A DNA stretch of 64,000 bases from Pocillopora verrucosa (taxonomy: Eukaryota > Cnidaria > Anthozoa > Scleractinia > Pocilloporidae): positions 4,994,938-5,058,937 of the forward strand of contig NC_089312.1 in NCBI RefSeq assembly GCF_036669915.1. Reading direction: 5' to 3'. The first letter of the stretch is position 1. Each line of letters opens with the position of its first letter. The notes beneath the pieces were generated by a model that was given only the letters and a program-made list of their open reading frames with translations, searched no databases and was not told the origin of the DNA. A program made the translations under genes and the position numbers. Shown here in pieces: positions 44,060-56,000 of this stretch.

Positions 44060-47000
44060 CCTCATCGTGACCCTGTTCATTGAGTGCGTCACCAATATTC
44101 TCATGAGTAATTTCAACTTTAAGATAATCACCTTCAAGCTGTTTCAAGCACATGTCCAGTGCACTTGCATGTTTAACTATGCTTCCAAAAAATCACCTAG
44201 ACCACTATAAACAATACCCAGGTTATTCTAAGAGGCTACAACATCTACATGTTCAGGTCCGAGCTGTTTCAGACGAATGTCCAGTGCACGTGAATGGTTG
44301 TCCTTTGCTTGGTGGAAATCACCAAGATCACTGTATACAGTACCCAGGTTATTGTACAAAGCTGCAACATGTACATTCTTAGGTCCGAGCTGTTTCAGAC
44401 AAATGTCCAGTGCACGTGCAAGGTTGTCCTTTGCTTGCTGGAAATCACCTAAATAACTGATTATAGTAACCAAGTTATTGTAAGAAGCTGCGATACTTAA
44501 ACGCTCAGCTCCGAGCTGTTTCAGACGAGTGTCCAGTGCACGTGCATGGTTGTCTTTTGCTTGCTGGAAGTCACTTAGATGACTGTCTATAGTACCCAAG
44601 TTACTGTAAGGAGCTGCGAAATTTAAATGCTCAGGTCAAAGCTGTTTCAGACGAATGTCCAGTGCACGTGTATGGTTGTACTTTGCTTGCTGAAAATCAC
44701 CTAGATCACTGTATACAGTACCCAGGTTATTGTAAGAAGCTGCGACATTTGCATGATTGGGTCTGAGCTGTTTCAGACAAATGTCCAGTGTACGTGCATA
44801 GTTGTCCTTTGCTAGCTGGAAATCATCAAGACTTCTGTATACAGTACCCAGGTTGTTGTAAGAGGCTGCGACATCTACATACTCAGGTCCGAGCTGTTTC
44901 AGACGAATTTCTCGCATGGTTGACCTTTGTTTGCTGCAAATCACCTAGACCTCTGTGTGCATTACCCAGGTTATTGTAAGAAGCTGCGACATCTTCATGC
45001 TCCGGTCCGAGATGTTTCAGACAAATGTTCAGTGCACGTGCATGGTTGTCCTTTGCTTGCTGAAAATCATCTACACCTCCGTATACAATACCCAGGTTAT
45101 TGTAAGAAGCTGCGACATTTACATGCTCAGGTCTGAGCTGTTTCAGGCGAATGTCCAGTGCATGTGCATGGTTGTCCTTTGTTTTCTGGAAATCACCTAG
45201 ACTTCTGTATACACTACCCAGGTTATTGTAAGAAGTTGCAACATTTACATGGTCAGGTCCGAACTGTTTGATACGAATGTCCAGTGCACATACATAGTTC
45301 TCCTCTGCTTGCGGGAGATCACCTAGACTTCTGTATGCAGTACCCAGGTTGCTGTAAGAAACTGCGACATCTACATGCTCAGATCCAAGCTGTTTCAGAA
45401 AAATGCCTAGTGCCAGTGCATGGTTGTCCTTAGCCTGCTGAAGATCGCCTAGATCTCTGTAGACAGTACCCAGGTTATCGTAAGAAGCTGCGACATATAC
45501 ATGTTCAGGTCCGAGCTGTTTCAGACGAATGTCTAGTGCACGTGCATAGTTATCTTTTGCTTTCGGGAGATCACCTAGACTTCTGTATACAGTACCCAGG
45601 TTATTTTAAGAAGCTGCGACTTCTACATGCTCAGGTCCGAGCTGTTTCAGACAAATGTCCAGTGCACGTGTATGGTTGCCCTTTGCTCGCTGGAAATCAC
45701 ATAGATTATTGTATACAGTACCCAGGTTATTGTAAGAAGCTGCGACATTTACATGGTCAGGTCCAAGCTGTTTGAGACGAATTTCCATGGCACGTGCATG
45801 GTTGTCCTTTGCTCGGTGAAAATGACCTAGATTACAGTATACAGTACCAAGGTTATTGTAAGATGCTGCGATATTTATATGGTTGGGTCCAAGCTGTTTC
45901 AAACGAATATTAAGTGCACGAACATGGTTGTCCTTTGTTTGTTGGAAGTCACCTACACTTCGATATAGATTACCCAGATTATTGTAAGAAGCTGCAACAT
46001 CTACATGCTTAGGTCCAAGCTGTGTTAGACGAATTTCCATTGCACTTGCCTGGTTGTCCTTTGCTTGTTGGAAGTCACTCGGGCTTCTGTATACATTACC
46101 CAGGTTATCGTAACAAGCTGCAACATTTACATGCGGTCCTAGCTGCCAGTTTCGGACAAATGTCCAGGTCCAGTGCACGTGCATGGTTGTCCCTTGCTTG
46201 CTGGAAATCACCTAGATCACTGTATACAGTGCCCAGGTTATTGTAAGAAACTACATGCTTAGGTCCGAGCTCTTTCAGATGAATTTCCAGTGCAGGTGCA
46301 TGGTTTTCCTCTGCTTGCTGGAAATCACCTAGACCTTTGTATACAGTACCCAGGTTATTGTAACAACATCTACATGCTCTGATCGAAGCTGTTTCAGACA
46401 AATGTCCAGTGCACTTGCATGGTTCTCCTTTGCTTTCTCGAAGTCCCCTATACTTCTATATACAGTACTCAGGTGATTGTAAGAAGCTGCAACATCTACT
46501 TGTTCAGGTCCGGGCTGTTTCAGACGAATGTCCAGTGCACGGGCATAGTTGTCCTTTGCTTGCTTTAAGTCACCTCGATCAGTGTGAACAGCACCCAGTT
46601 TATTAAGAGAAGTTGCGACATCTGCATGTTCAGATCCGAGCTGCTTCAGACGAATGTCTAGAGCACGTGCATGGTTTTCCTTTGCTTGTTGGAAATCACT
46701 TAGATTACTGTACACAGTACCCAGGCAATTGTAAGAAGCTGCGACAGCTACATGTTCCGATCCGAGATGTTTCAGACGAATTTCCAGTACACGTGCATGG
46801 TTGTTCTTTGCTTGCTTGACATCACTTAGATAACTATACATAATACCCAAGTTATTGCAAGAAGCTGCGACGCTTAAATGCTCCGGTCCGAGCTTTTTGA
46901 GACGAATGTCCAGTGCACGTGCAAAGTTGTCCTTCTAGATAGATAATCTCCTAGATCACTATATACAGTACTCAGGTTATTTTAAGAAGCTGCGACATTT

Positions 47001-47640
47001 ACATGCTCACGTCCGAGCTGTTTCAGACGAATGTCCAGTGCACGTGCATGGCTGTCCTTTGCTTTCTGGAAATTACCTAGACTTCTGTATACATTATCTA
47101 GGCTATTGTAAGATGCTGCGACTTTTACATGCTCAGGTCCAAGCTGTTTCAGACGAATGTCCAGTGCACGTGCATAGTTGTCCTTTGCTTGCTGGAAATC
47201 TCCAAGACCTCTATGTACAGTACCCAGGTTATTGTAAAATGCTGCAACATCTACATGGTCAGGTCCGTGCTGTTTCTGAACAATATTCAATGCAAGTGCA
47301 TGATTGTCCTTTGCTTGCCGGAAATCTCCCCGACTTCTACATACAGTACCCAGGTTATTGTAAGAAGCTGCAACATCTACATGCTCAGGTCCAAGCTGTT
47401 ACCGAAGAATATTCAATGCAAGTGCATGATGCTTGCTGGATATCTCCCAGACTACTGTATACAGTACCCAGGTTATTGTAAGAAGCTGCGACATCTACAT
47501 GCTCAGGTCCAAGCTATTTCAGAAGAATATCCAATGCACTAGTATAGTAGTTCTTCGCTTGGTCTAAGTTACCCTTACATTTGTGTGTGATTCCCACAAA
47601 GGTAGGTAGGTAGAGGTAGATTTCTGCTTTTCCTACAGCG
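44060..47640 (-). repeat. TPR-coding tandem array, 126-bp unit, about 27 copies
   Basis: The unit encodes about 42 residues: QLGPEHVDVAASYNNLGTVY then SLGDFQQAKDNHARALDIRL and K. Copies are highly alike at DNA level (for example ACAGTACCCAGGTTATTGTA on the plus strand recurs in most units). Several units carry one- to few-base losses or TAA in place of a Tyr/Glu codon. The last unit is diverged and ends LAIYVQSLSFAHVYVRIL. Confidence 0.9.
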
Positions 47641-49136
47641 TCGTTTGCGTTACCTGAGTATATAATTTCCAAGGCTACTTCGGAGCAGTTCTTTGCATCT
47701 TCGTATTCAAAATGGTATAGGCACATTTTTCCGAGGATCCGGGGGCCATTCAGACAACCTTGTAAGGGCATATCACCCACTTTTCTGACTTGAGGTAAGT
47801 CTTGTTCAGAAAACAGATATTTAACCCTCAGGATCAGTTTTCTCAGGTGGGGAACAAGTATTGAGCCGATGGTAAAGGTATCGAAGTCATTGAACTTGGC
47901 GAATGATGCAACAGCCCCAACGACAGCTTTAATGTATAATTCCTTGGCATAATTTGTTTTTAAAGAATCAAGTACATTACGAACGACTCCATGCACTCGA
48001 ATACAGACGCTGTCACCTTCTTCTTCAGATAATAACAATGAACATCGATTTCTCTTTGATCTGATCCACCCTTTATCAGTAAATTCTTCATCTATCTCCA
48101 TGATGTAATTGACAGCGAGGTCTTGGGGTATTGGCTGAGGTGAACAAAGAACAAGGAAGGTGAATAGGTGATTAATAACTCTGTTGGTCGCCATTGCTTC
48201 TTTCACTGCAAGTGTTATTGCTGTTGTCATGGAATTCTGGTATCTTGGATTTGTCTCTGCAAGGATGGTCTCTGTCGTACTTTGTTGACCACCTGCAACT
48301 TTCTCCAGGTAGCCACCCCAGCCAAAGCTAACAGATACTTTTCTCTGCCGGACTTCTCGCACATAAATGGATACACTCGCTAAGGCAAGAAGTTGATATT
48401 CTAATGTCCGTGCAACTTCATCTTCCATTTCACCATCACTCACTTCTGAGAGGAGCGTTAACAATGAGCGGGCATGATCTGGATGCATTCCTTTGCTGAC
48501 TGAGACAAGCTGGATTGCAGAATTTGTCAAAGGGATAGAAACAGCGTCTTGTGTTGTTAGCAGCAACTGGCCTCTTACCCATAGTTCGTCTCTTGCTTCT
48601 GGTAAGTGTCCATGTATTTGAGACGCACTGATGACGTTATCGACCACCAGCAGCCATGAGGTATAGTTAGAAATTCTCGCACTTATCAGCTTCCTAAGCC
48701 TTGTAATCTTTTCGTCTGCACATAGGTCTGTGGAGTTGAGAGTGTTTGTAACTGCATACTCTGGACATTTACAGTTTCGAGCGAAAAGGACATAGGATTC
48801 CAAAAGTGTTTCTGAATTTTCAGCATTCAAAGTCATAACAAATGAAGTCAAAAAAGGAATTTCTTTGACTTCGTCGTAAAATCACTTGGCTACCAAATGG
48901 GCAAGCTGCGATTTTCCACTTCCTGGATTTCCAGATATATACAAAGTGCTTAAAGCATCATCATTAGCACCTTTAAGCGCTCCAAGCTTCTGGGTAATTT
49001 CACTAACCTCAGAATCGCGGCCGGTAACTTCGTGTGTGGGTTTTGGGGGAAGAACACAAAATGGAGACACACTTGTAAGAAGCTGCTGCTCAAGGACCTG
49101 TCGCTGCTCCTCTAGTTGATTATCTTTTTCTTTCAT
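47640..49136 (-). pseudogene. NB-TPR gene: STAND-type NTPase domain
   Basis: In order: PPKPTHEVTGRDSEV (linker to NTPase), LYISGNPGSGKSQLAHLVAK (Walker A), one TGA, FYDEVKEIPFLTSFVMTLNA, SNYTSWLLVVDNV (Walker B), RGQLLLTTQDAVSIPL (sensor-like), LEYQLLALASVSIYVREV (GxP/helical part), SMTTAITLAVKEA, and HGVVRNVLDSL (winged-helix-like end). The long frame 47514-48851 has 445 uninterrupted residues, so decay is recent. Confidence 0.75.
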
Positions 49137-49521
49137 TTTCTTTTCCTTCTCTCGAACGTTGGGAAACTAATTTGAATTTGGATGTCGTGGATTTTCTGTA
49201 TGGGAAGACCGAGGACAAGAAATGCATTTGTAACTTTTAAAATCACACTTTGGAAATCATTTTCCGATAGGTGTCCTCGTGGCATATGCACATAGTCTTC
49301 ATTACACAGTCTCCTTAGGCCCTCCACGTGTAATTGGACCGTTGGATTCAGGCCATTGATGCAGGCCATTGATGTTTCCATTCTCCCCATGTTCTTCGGT
49401 AGCGATTGTCCCATTCTTGTTTAAAGATTATTCGCAAGCCCTCTGTTAGTACTTTGGTGAAAACATAGCAAATTCTGTAGTAGTTTAATTGCTCTGCAGA
49501 GTATTCCAGCGCAGTGGCCAT
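49133..49521 (-). pseudogene. NB-TPR gene: HEPN/DZIP3-like N-terminus
   Basis: ATG 49521 opens [20 protein letters not shown], then [20 protein letters not shown] and WGEWKHQW. After a tandem duplicate of CAGGCCATTGATG (plus strand, 49349-49374) the frame changes and continues [35 protein letters not shown] and LGLPIQKIHDIQIQISF. The central part of the domain (about 50 residues in relatives I recall) is missing, so this looks like an internal deletion plus a duplication scar. Confidence 0.7.
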
Positions 49522-49804
49522 TTTCAGTCAGATCCTATTAAAAAAATCACAATTATGTCCATTGTTAGCTCATTCTTCTAGTCATTACAAGTCTGTTTCG
49601 CAGCCATTCTTGAGAATGTCACATCACACACCAAAAAGCATCATCTTTTTATGGAGGGTGTGATAGTCTAAAAGAACCGCTGTGAAGATCATTAACTTAT
49701 AGATGTAGCCAAGCATAAAAGCGGAGGTCTTGTTGATTTATTTTATACCCCCTTATTATAGTAAAAGCTGTCATAAAACTCCTCAGCACTGGCTATAGAA
49801 GAGT

Positions 49805-49981
49805 TTCCTTAAAGGGATTTAGGGACCAGTCCAGGGGGTGGAGAAAGAAGGGAAGAATTGACGAGGTCTGAAACCTGGTGACAACGTTCTCCCTTCCTTA
49901 AAGGGATTTAGGGACCAGTCCAGGGGGTGGAGAAAGAAGGGAAGAATTGACGAGGTCTGAAACCTGGTGACAACGTTCTCA
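49805..49981. repeat. Perfect tandem duplication, 89-bp unit
   Basis: The block TTCCTTAAAGGGATTTAGGG through GTGACAACGTTCTC is present twice in a row (49805-49893 and from 49894) with no mismatch seen. It lies upstream of the NB-TPR gene. Confidence 0.9.
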
Positions 49982-52868
49982 CAACTTGCAAAGCAATCAA
50001 CACACATGCTAGTCTGCAGTATCTTCAAACAGCTGTAGCGAAGGACCGTACTTGTTGTTCCTGATGTTTTGAGAAAATTTTCGAGGTAGGGAATCTTTTC
50101 TTCTTCAGATGAAGTGTACGATGTCAGCATCAGTTGGAATTATATTCTTTTGAGCGTGACTGATAATTTTGGCTGAAGAAAATGAGTCAACATTGAAAGA
50201 AAAGACGGTAAACTACTTTGCGTCGAGACATCATTGGTCGATTGAAGAGTATACATGCGAGAACAGTGAATTAGTAAATCAAGACGCCAGAATCGTATGG
50301 GCTTCGCGTATATCTTCTTTTGAAGTTGCCGGGTATGGCTGCTTGCCCCACCGTTTTTCCTCAATGTTTCAATCTCCTCTGTTTAGCGTAAAAATTAAAA
50401 AGAAAAGTAATTTTTAACTTCTGTTTGAACTTGCACTTTTTTTAAAACTTTTTTCTCTTTTTGCTATTATTGCGTCATGGTCGTCCTCTGGCTGGAAATA
50501 CACGGCGTCTTTTTGAGATTTTTTCTGCTATTTGATTCGGTAACCTCTGCTGTAACTGCTTCTAATGTAATTATCTTTTAGCCAATTGTCCATTATCCTA
50601 GCAACTTTTGGTAATGAAATACGAAATTTGTCCAACATGTCTATTGCACTGAGAACGTTTTCTTTAAAGGAAGACAAGCTAAAACTAGAATGTCATAGAT
50701 AAAACTTGATGACAAAGAGAGACTTTTTCGATTCGATCATGAAGATATTTGTAGAAAACTTAAGATAATGCCTGGATTTCATTTTTACATCACAGCAACC
50801 AATTCCAAACATCAATCAAGTTTTCTCTTTACTTTTGAAGTTGAGTTGATATTGCTATTGGCAATATTAAATGGGTTGAAAAGTTTTAGATGGTATTTTC
50901 TCATGTTTGCAAATAATTGAATTTACTGGAAGGTAGAGTCGTTGCAGCATGTTAACATGTAACACAAAAATACATTTGATATGTAAAAAGGTTTCATTTG
51001 ACTATCTACTGGTAAGTCTTTGTATTATATTTCGACACCATTTTCCACAAGTTGTAAACACCATGACATAATAATTAGTCAGGAAAATGTAAAATTTTTG
51101 GCAATTATACATCATGTTTTAAAAGCCATGTCCATAATAAGCTAACAGGATTTAAGAGGGTGTATGTGGGAATAGACTCTATTGTCTGCATGTATCATTA
51201 ACTTGCTTGCCTGTTGCCAATGTTTTGATGAGGTTGGGCTGTCAAGGTAAAAGAACTGAGTGCTTAAGGCAGTGACTTTTTTCAAACCTGGAAACTATTA
51301 TTGTGGAAGTCATACTTGTGCCTGGAGACTCATTCTTATTCTGATAAACTAGTTTTAAGAAGGATACAAAATTTTATTAGAAAAATTTGATGCATAGGCT
51401 GTGCACAAAACTTTAATTTGCTATAATTTTGTAGCTAATACCAATCCCTACACATAATAGATTGTTATCAGGATTAGATGGAAAAAATATTGTGCTATGC
51501 AAGATTTCAGGTAATCATTTTAATTACATGAATATTAACTGATACTAGGCGATCTATGAATATTCCAGAGAGTGTAAAATTTGTTTGAAAAATTAGAACT
51601 TAGCATAGGCCAAATAAACAAAAAAGAAAATGAAGAAGAAATGTGTACTGATGAAAAAGCTAAGCGACCTTTTTACAACACCTGCCTGTATCCGCATGGC
51701 GCCTAGTAAAGTAATTTGAAGTAGTCATAATCCCGGTTTTACATGTTGAAAACATTCATGCATGCAGATTTCTTATAAACCTGTAGTTTAAGCCTGCCAT
51801 AACTTCAAAGTTTCGATGCACACCTTAAAATGAGAATAAATAAATTTCAAGTTTCTTTTAATTTAGTTTAGGTCAGTGAGGTGAAATTGAGTCAAACATT
51901 CATTCAACAACAGGTCAAAAAATTTTCACAACTAATTTATAAGGTTTAAGCCTACCTGGAACAATCAATTTCATGTACATATAAGACTAGATGTGTACTG
52001 ATGATGCACAAAAGAACTATCTGTGGTAAGAGGGCAGGCTTTCCTTTCTTCACTTAAAAAGGTACTGAGGTTATCACCTAATTAAAAGCGGGACCCTTGC
52101 TTTTCCAGTTTCCCACCTAATAAAACTCACATATCTTGTGACCAATTATTTATATCAATGTTTAGTTTGGGTATGAGCATTAGTAAAAAACACCATGCAT
52201 TAATGAAAGCTTAAGTAAGAGTATTTAATGCAATCCAAATGATAATATTATATGATACAGCGTAGCAACTTACATAGCAAAATTGTAATCACACAATTCT
52301 AAACAAAGGATGTCAGGTTATTGTCTCACCTGCTTCAACTTTTGAGGGCTTAAGGTACAGATAAATAGATATGGTAGACAGTTACAATCAAAAAAGAGTT
52401 GAAAGTTTGAAAATTAAGAGAGACACATTACATCAAATCCTATTCATACTAGCAAAAAAGGTAAATTACCACTTTAACTTCTCCCAAAAATTCATGCTTA
52501 CAGGAAATCATTAATTTCTTTGTCACCAGGTGGTACTTTACTTACAATAGTTCTACAGACACAAATGCATTTTTCGAAAGTCATCTCATAACTTATGACT
52601 GTGCAGGTTATGTGGGAGTTTCCTGTATGGGGACCGACATTTCAATTACTTCAGAAAACTGTAATCATCAGAATTGCAAGCCAAGGTGTATTTACCAAGT
52701 GCTCAAGTTTCCAAAGTAGCCAATAAATTGTTACAGTCGAGTTCACTTCTTTTTGAGGCCATCTTTAGCTTGATCATCCTGTTATATGTTAAAACATCAA
52801 ATATTACTAACATATTCAAATAATTTCCTGAATAAAAAGTTAGATATTATTTTAATAACTTGCTTCCT
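49982..52868. other. Intergenic, no gene recognised
   Basis: Short open frames only (for example 50169-50417 plus). AT-rich, without repeats that I can define. Confidence 0.4.
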
Positions 52869-53080
52869 TTAACCCTTAAATCCCTGAGAATGACTAGCAT
52901 CTAATTTCTCCTTCAAATATCACCCCTGAATCAAACATTAAGGTTATGAGAATAAAGGAAAGAGTAATAAAGTGAAGAAGCTCTTGATGGTTAAACAAAT
53001 TCTTCTTGCCAGCTCATTAGGAAATGTATAGAGAACAGTAAGGAGAATATACATACTGATGTTAGGGTGTAAAGGGTTAA
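52869..53080. mobile_element. Short MITE with TTAACCC ends (second copy)
   Basis: 212 bp, starting TTAACCCTTAAATCCCTGAG and ending GGTGTAAAGGGTTAA. Same ends and size class as 29051-29258, with a diverged core. Confidence 0.7.
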
Positions 53081-56000
53081 TAGTGTTCCAGAACTAGTAA
53101 ATAGTATTTAAGAGAAAGGAAGAAAGTTTTTGAAACATTCTATGTTAAATGAAACTTTATTATGAATGTTAATTACGACAGCAACGAAAACATCTGGGAA
53201 GCTACAGTCACAATTACCTTTCCATGTAAACAAAGCATAAAGAAGCATGATATGAATAAATTCGATCTCGCCCAGTTTGAATACAGAATCAGAAATCTTG
53301 TTACCTTACAAGTGGGGAAAAGCTCAATGTGTTTTTCCTGCCGCTGTCATTCTAAATATCGCAAATCAATCACGCCACCAATGCAGTGTCAGTTTTTTGA
53401 AGATTTGCTCTTTTTCTTACGGTCATTTATTTTTAGTATCTATCTTTTACCAGTTGACATCTGAGAAGAATCAAGTCCTTGGTGGTGATTTGGCACATTG
53501 TAAGCAAACCTTACAACTGATTAAATTTTATGTGATAAAAAACATGAAGGGCAATATAGGAAATTGGCTAGCACAATTCACGTTTCCCCTCTTAAGTATT
53601 TTGTGATCGTTTCTTCTATCATATAGTAAAGTTTACAGTTTCTCTCATTTCATTGTCTTCTATTGATCTGTTTGCTTTCTAAAAATCTCAACAACTGTCC
53701 CAATAAATGTAAGGACCATATTGAATGTGTACAGTTATTAAAGACATCATTTTATCAGTTTTATAAATGTAGAGTATTGCTTGAGTATGTGATTACAATA
53801 AGTGCAAGTGCCTAATAGACATCACTCTATGGTCTTCTACTCTTCCACCTCGGAGGGTGCCTTGTGTACATAAAAAATGAAGTTCAGTGCATTTAGTAGC
53901 TTTAAATTTTGGCTACAAAGATCAACAACGAACAACAACCATACCGAAAAATCTTTTTAGAGAGACCTCTGTAATAGTAGGTACTCACAACTGACATCGG
54001 AGTGAAGCAAACAGCTTATTTCTAGAAGCTTTTAAAACTTCTGTATTTTAGCTTTCAAAGAAAAGCATTTCCCATGAACATTTAAAAATTTAAGACATAA
54101 GCTACCAGCAACAAGTTTTTCCATTGTAAGTGTTTCATAACATCACATTCTGATCACATTTATTTGTTACATTTAAAAGCATAAGAATATTTCAATCATC
54201 ACAATATAACGAAATCCCCCATTTTAAGACACATATGATAATCATATGTACGAGAAATCATATCTACGCGCGCCCATGTATTATTCTCTATGTATCGCAA
54301 GCGTGTTCATCATAACCCGAGCATTAAGTACGCCTCGAAATGTTGAGCAAAGAGAAAGTGGCTTCATCGAGTAGAGAGCATGAAAACATAGCGCTGAAAA
54401 GTACCATGACCAAACAATGAAATTCACTCATTCCGCAGAAGGACTGACCATTTTACCCGTGATTTTTTTTACACCACACATTTACGGTCCGTCATTTAAT
54501 TCTCAGATGTTTGACGAGTTCTCACATGACAATATTCTCCGCGTCAGACTGAATGTAAACATAAACATCGCTGGCTCAATCTCATTTTATTTCAATTTTG
54601 GGAAAAGCCATTGCTTCATTATTGGGGTAAAGCAACAGTTCTTCGACAAAGCGCGATTTTTTAAAAATATGTATAGAGTATATTTTGCGATCGATGACTG
54701 AAGATAGAAAGAGGTAGAAACTTGCCCACGCCGTTCGCTATCATTTTAATACTTTCTAGGCAAAACAAAATTCATAAGATAACCTCTTTTCCCTCAACAC
54801 CACAACTGTATTAAACATTCCAAGCGATAGCACAAGAAATAACTTGAAGAATACCAACACTTTGAAATGTTATTCGAGCTATGAACCGGCTCGAGGGCTT
54901 TTAAGCGATGAATGTCAAAGTCATTGTTTTACCGAAAGGTGATTTGAATTATATATAACTGAAGCTAGTGTCAAACGACGATTATTAAAGAAAAATGTTT
55001 GAATTTTTCTGGGCCTCAGCGTAAGTGAAAACCCAGATAAGACACGACCTACCTCCTCCTCCTTCTCGGATCCTTTTGCTTCTCTTGGTTGGTGACCTCT
55101 TTTCGGTCTGTTTTCTGGAGCGTGTTCGTATTTCCCTTTAGCTTTCCTTCGCTAGATATTCTCCTTCTTACTTATGCCTTTTCTTGGTCTCTTTTGCGTT
55201 CCTCTCGCTGTATTCTGCCGATTTTGGCGTCCTTTCTAGCTCTCGTGCCCGCTTTTCTCGACTCGCTTTACGCCTTTTACTTCTAGCTTTCTTTGGTTGC
55301 TCTGTCGCTTTCTTTCCAGCCTATTTTCACTCAAAACCCTCTCTCCCTGAACTTGAGTTATAACAATTTCCTCCGATTGACAAAGCTTTACTGCTGTTGT
55401 AGATTTCCTGCTCAAAAAGCGAGTTGCAAGTTATTTGATTACGCGGCTTCACATCTACTACTGACCACTCTTTACGGTGGTCAATTAACTTTTTCAACTC
55501 ATTTGTTAACACTAACTTACCTGTTAACATCTACTAGACCACGGGAAGCCCTCGTGTAATGTTAACCGTGTGCCTGCGGTAAGCTGCACTAGAGCTTGGC
55601 TTTGAAGTATGCGCACTTCATTGTCATCTGCCGGTGTCTTTTGGCGCACACTATTGGGGCATCGTAGGTACTCACGCAATCGCGCCTTCGCATTACCTTC
55701 TTTTCCGCCCTTCCATTACGTAATAGCTAAGATGGTGCCAGCAATGCAGTTGGCCGCGCATGCTAAATGTAATACCTTGTACGGTCGGTCGTACGGTCTC
55801 AAGTCCAAAACTTTTTAGCTTGATAGGTTACTACTATCTCGTATAATTATGGGGCTACGCAGCGCGTGCTGCGAGCTCCTTTATAAGCATAGTAATTTAA
55901 AAACAGTTGCAAGGGATAGAGAGAGATTGATTACTGGATTCAAAATTGAATTGCGATAATAAATGAAAAATACGGGGATGGAGCTAACTAGAAGCTGAAG

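Larger units (their letters stand above)
43977..49521 (-). pseudogene. HEPN-like / NTPase / TPR-array gene (NLR-like), broken
   Basis: The order on the minus strand is a HEPN/DZIP3-like N-terminus (ATG at 49521), a coiled linker (MKEKDNQLEEQRQVLEQQLL), an NTPase with P-loop GNPGSGKS and a Walker B-like WLLVVDN, a helical spacer, then about 27 TPRs and a stop at 43977. It is a single coding block with no introns seen. Proteins of this build are numerous in corals; the STAND-type NTPase with repeats suggests innate sensing, which is inference. Lesions: a 13-bp tandem duplication near 49350-49374, a frameshift near 49160, TGA inside AK/FYDEVK at about 48880, a stop after DILLK at 47513, and at least six further breaks in the TPR array. 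Either a pseudogene or, in part, assembly error in a repeat array. Confidence 0.8.

Noticed and set aside
47038-47542. Long plus-strand frames over the TPR array (also 44152-46850)
   Set aside because: They are antisense shadows of the periodic TPR repeat; Cys/His-rich HLHAQVRAVSDE units mirror the minus-strand repeat.
44060-47640. CRISPR or satellite reading of the 126-bp periodic region
   Set aside because: The minus strand codes for a clear TPR consensus in each unit, so it is a protein repeat array.
53162-53464. 100-codon plus-strand frame after the second MITE
   Set aside because: Composition and lack of motifs give no support beyond being open.
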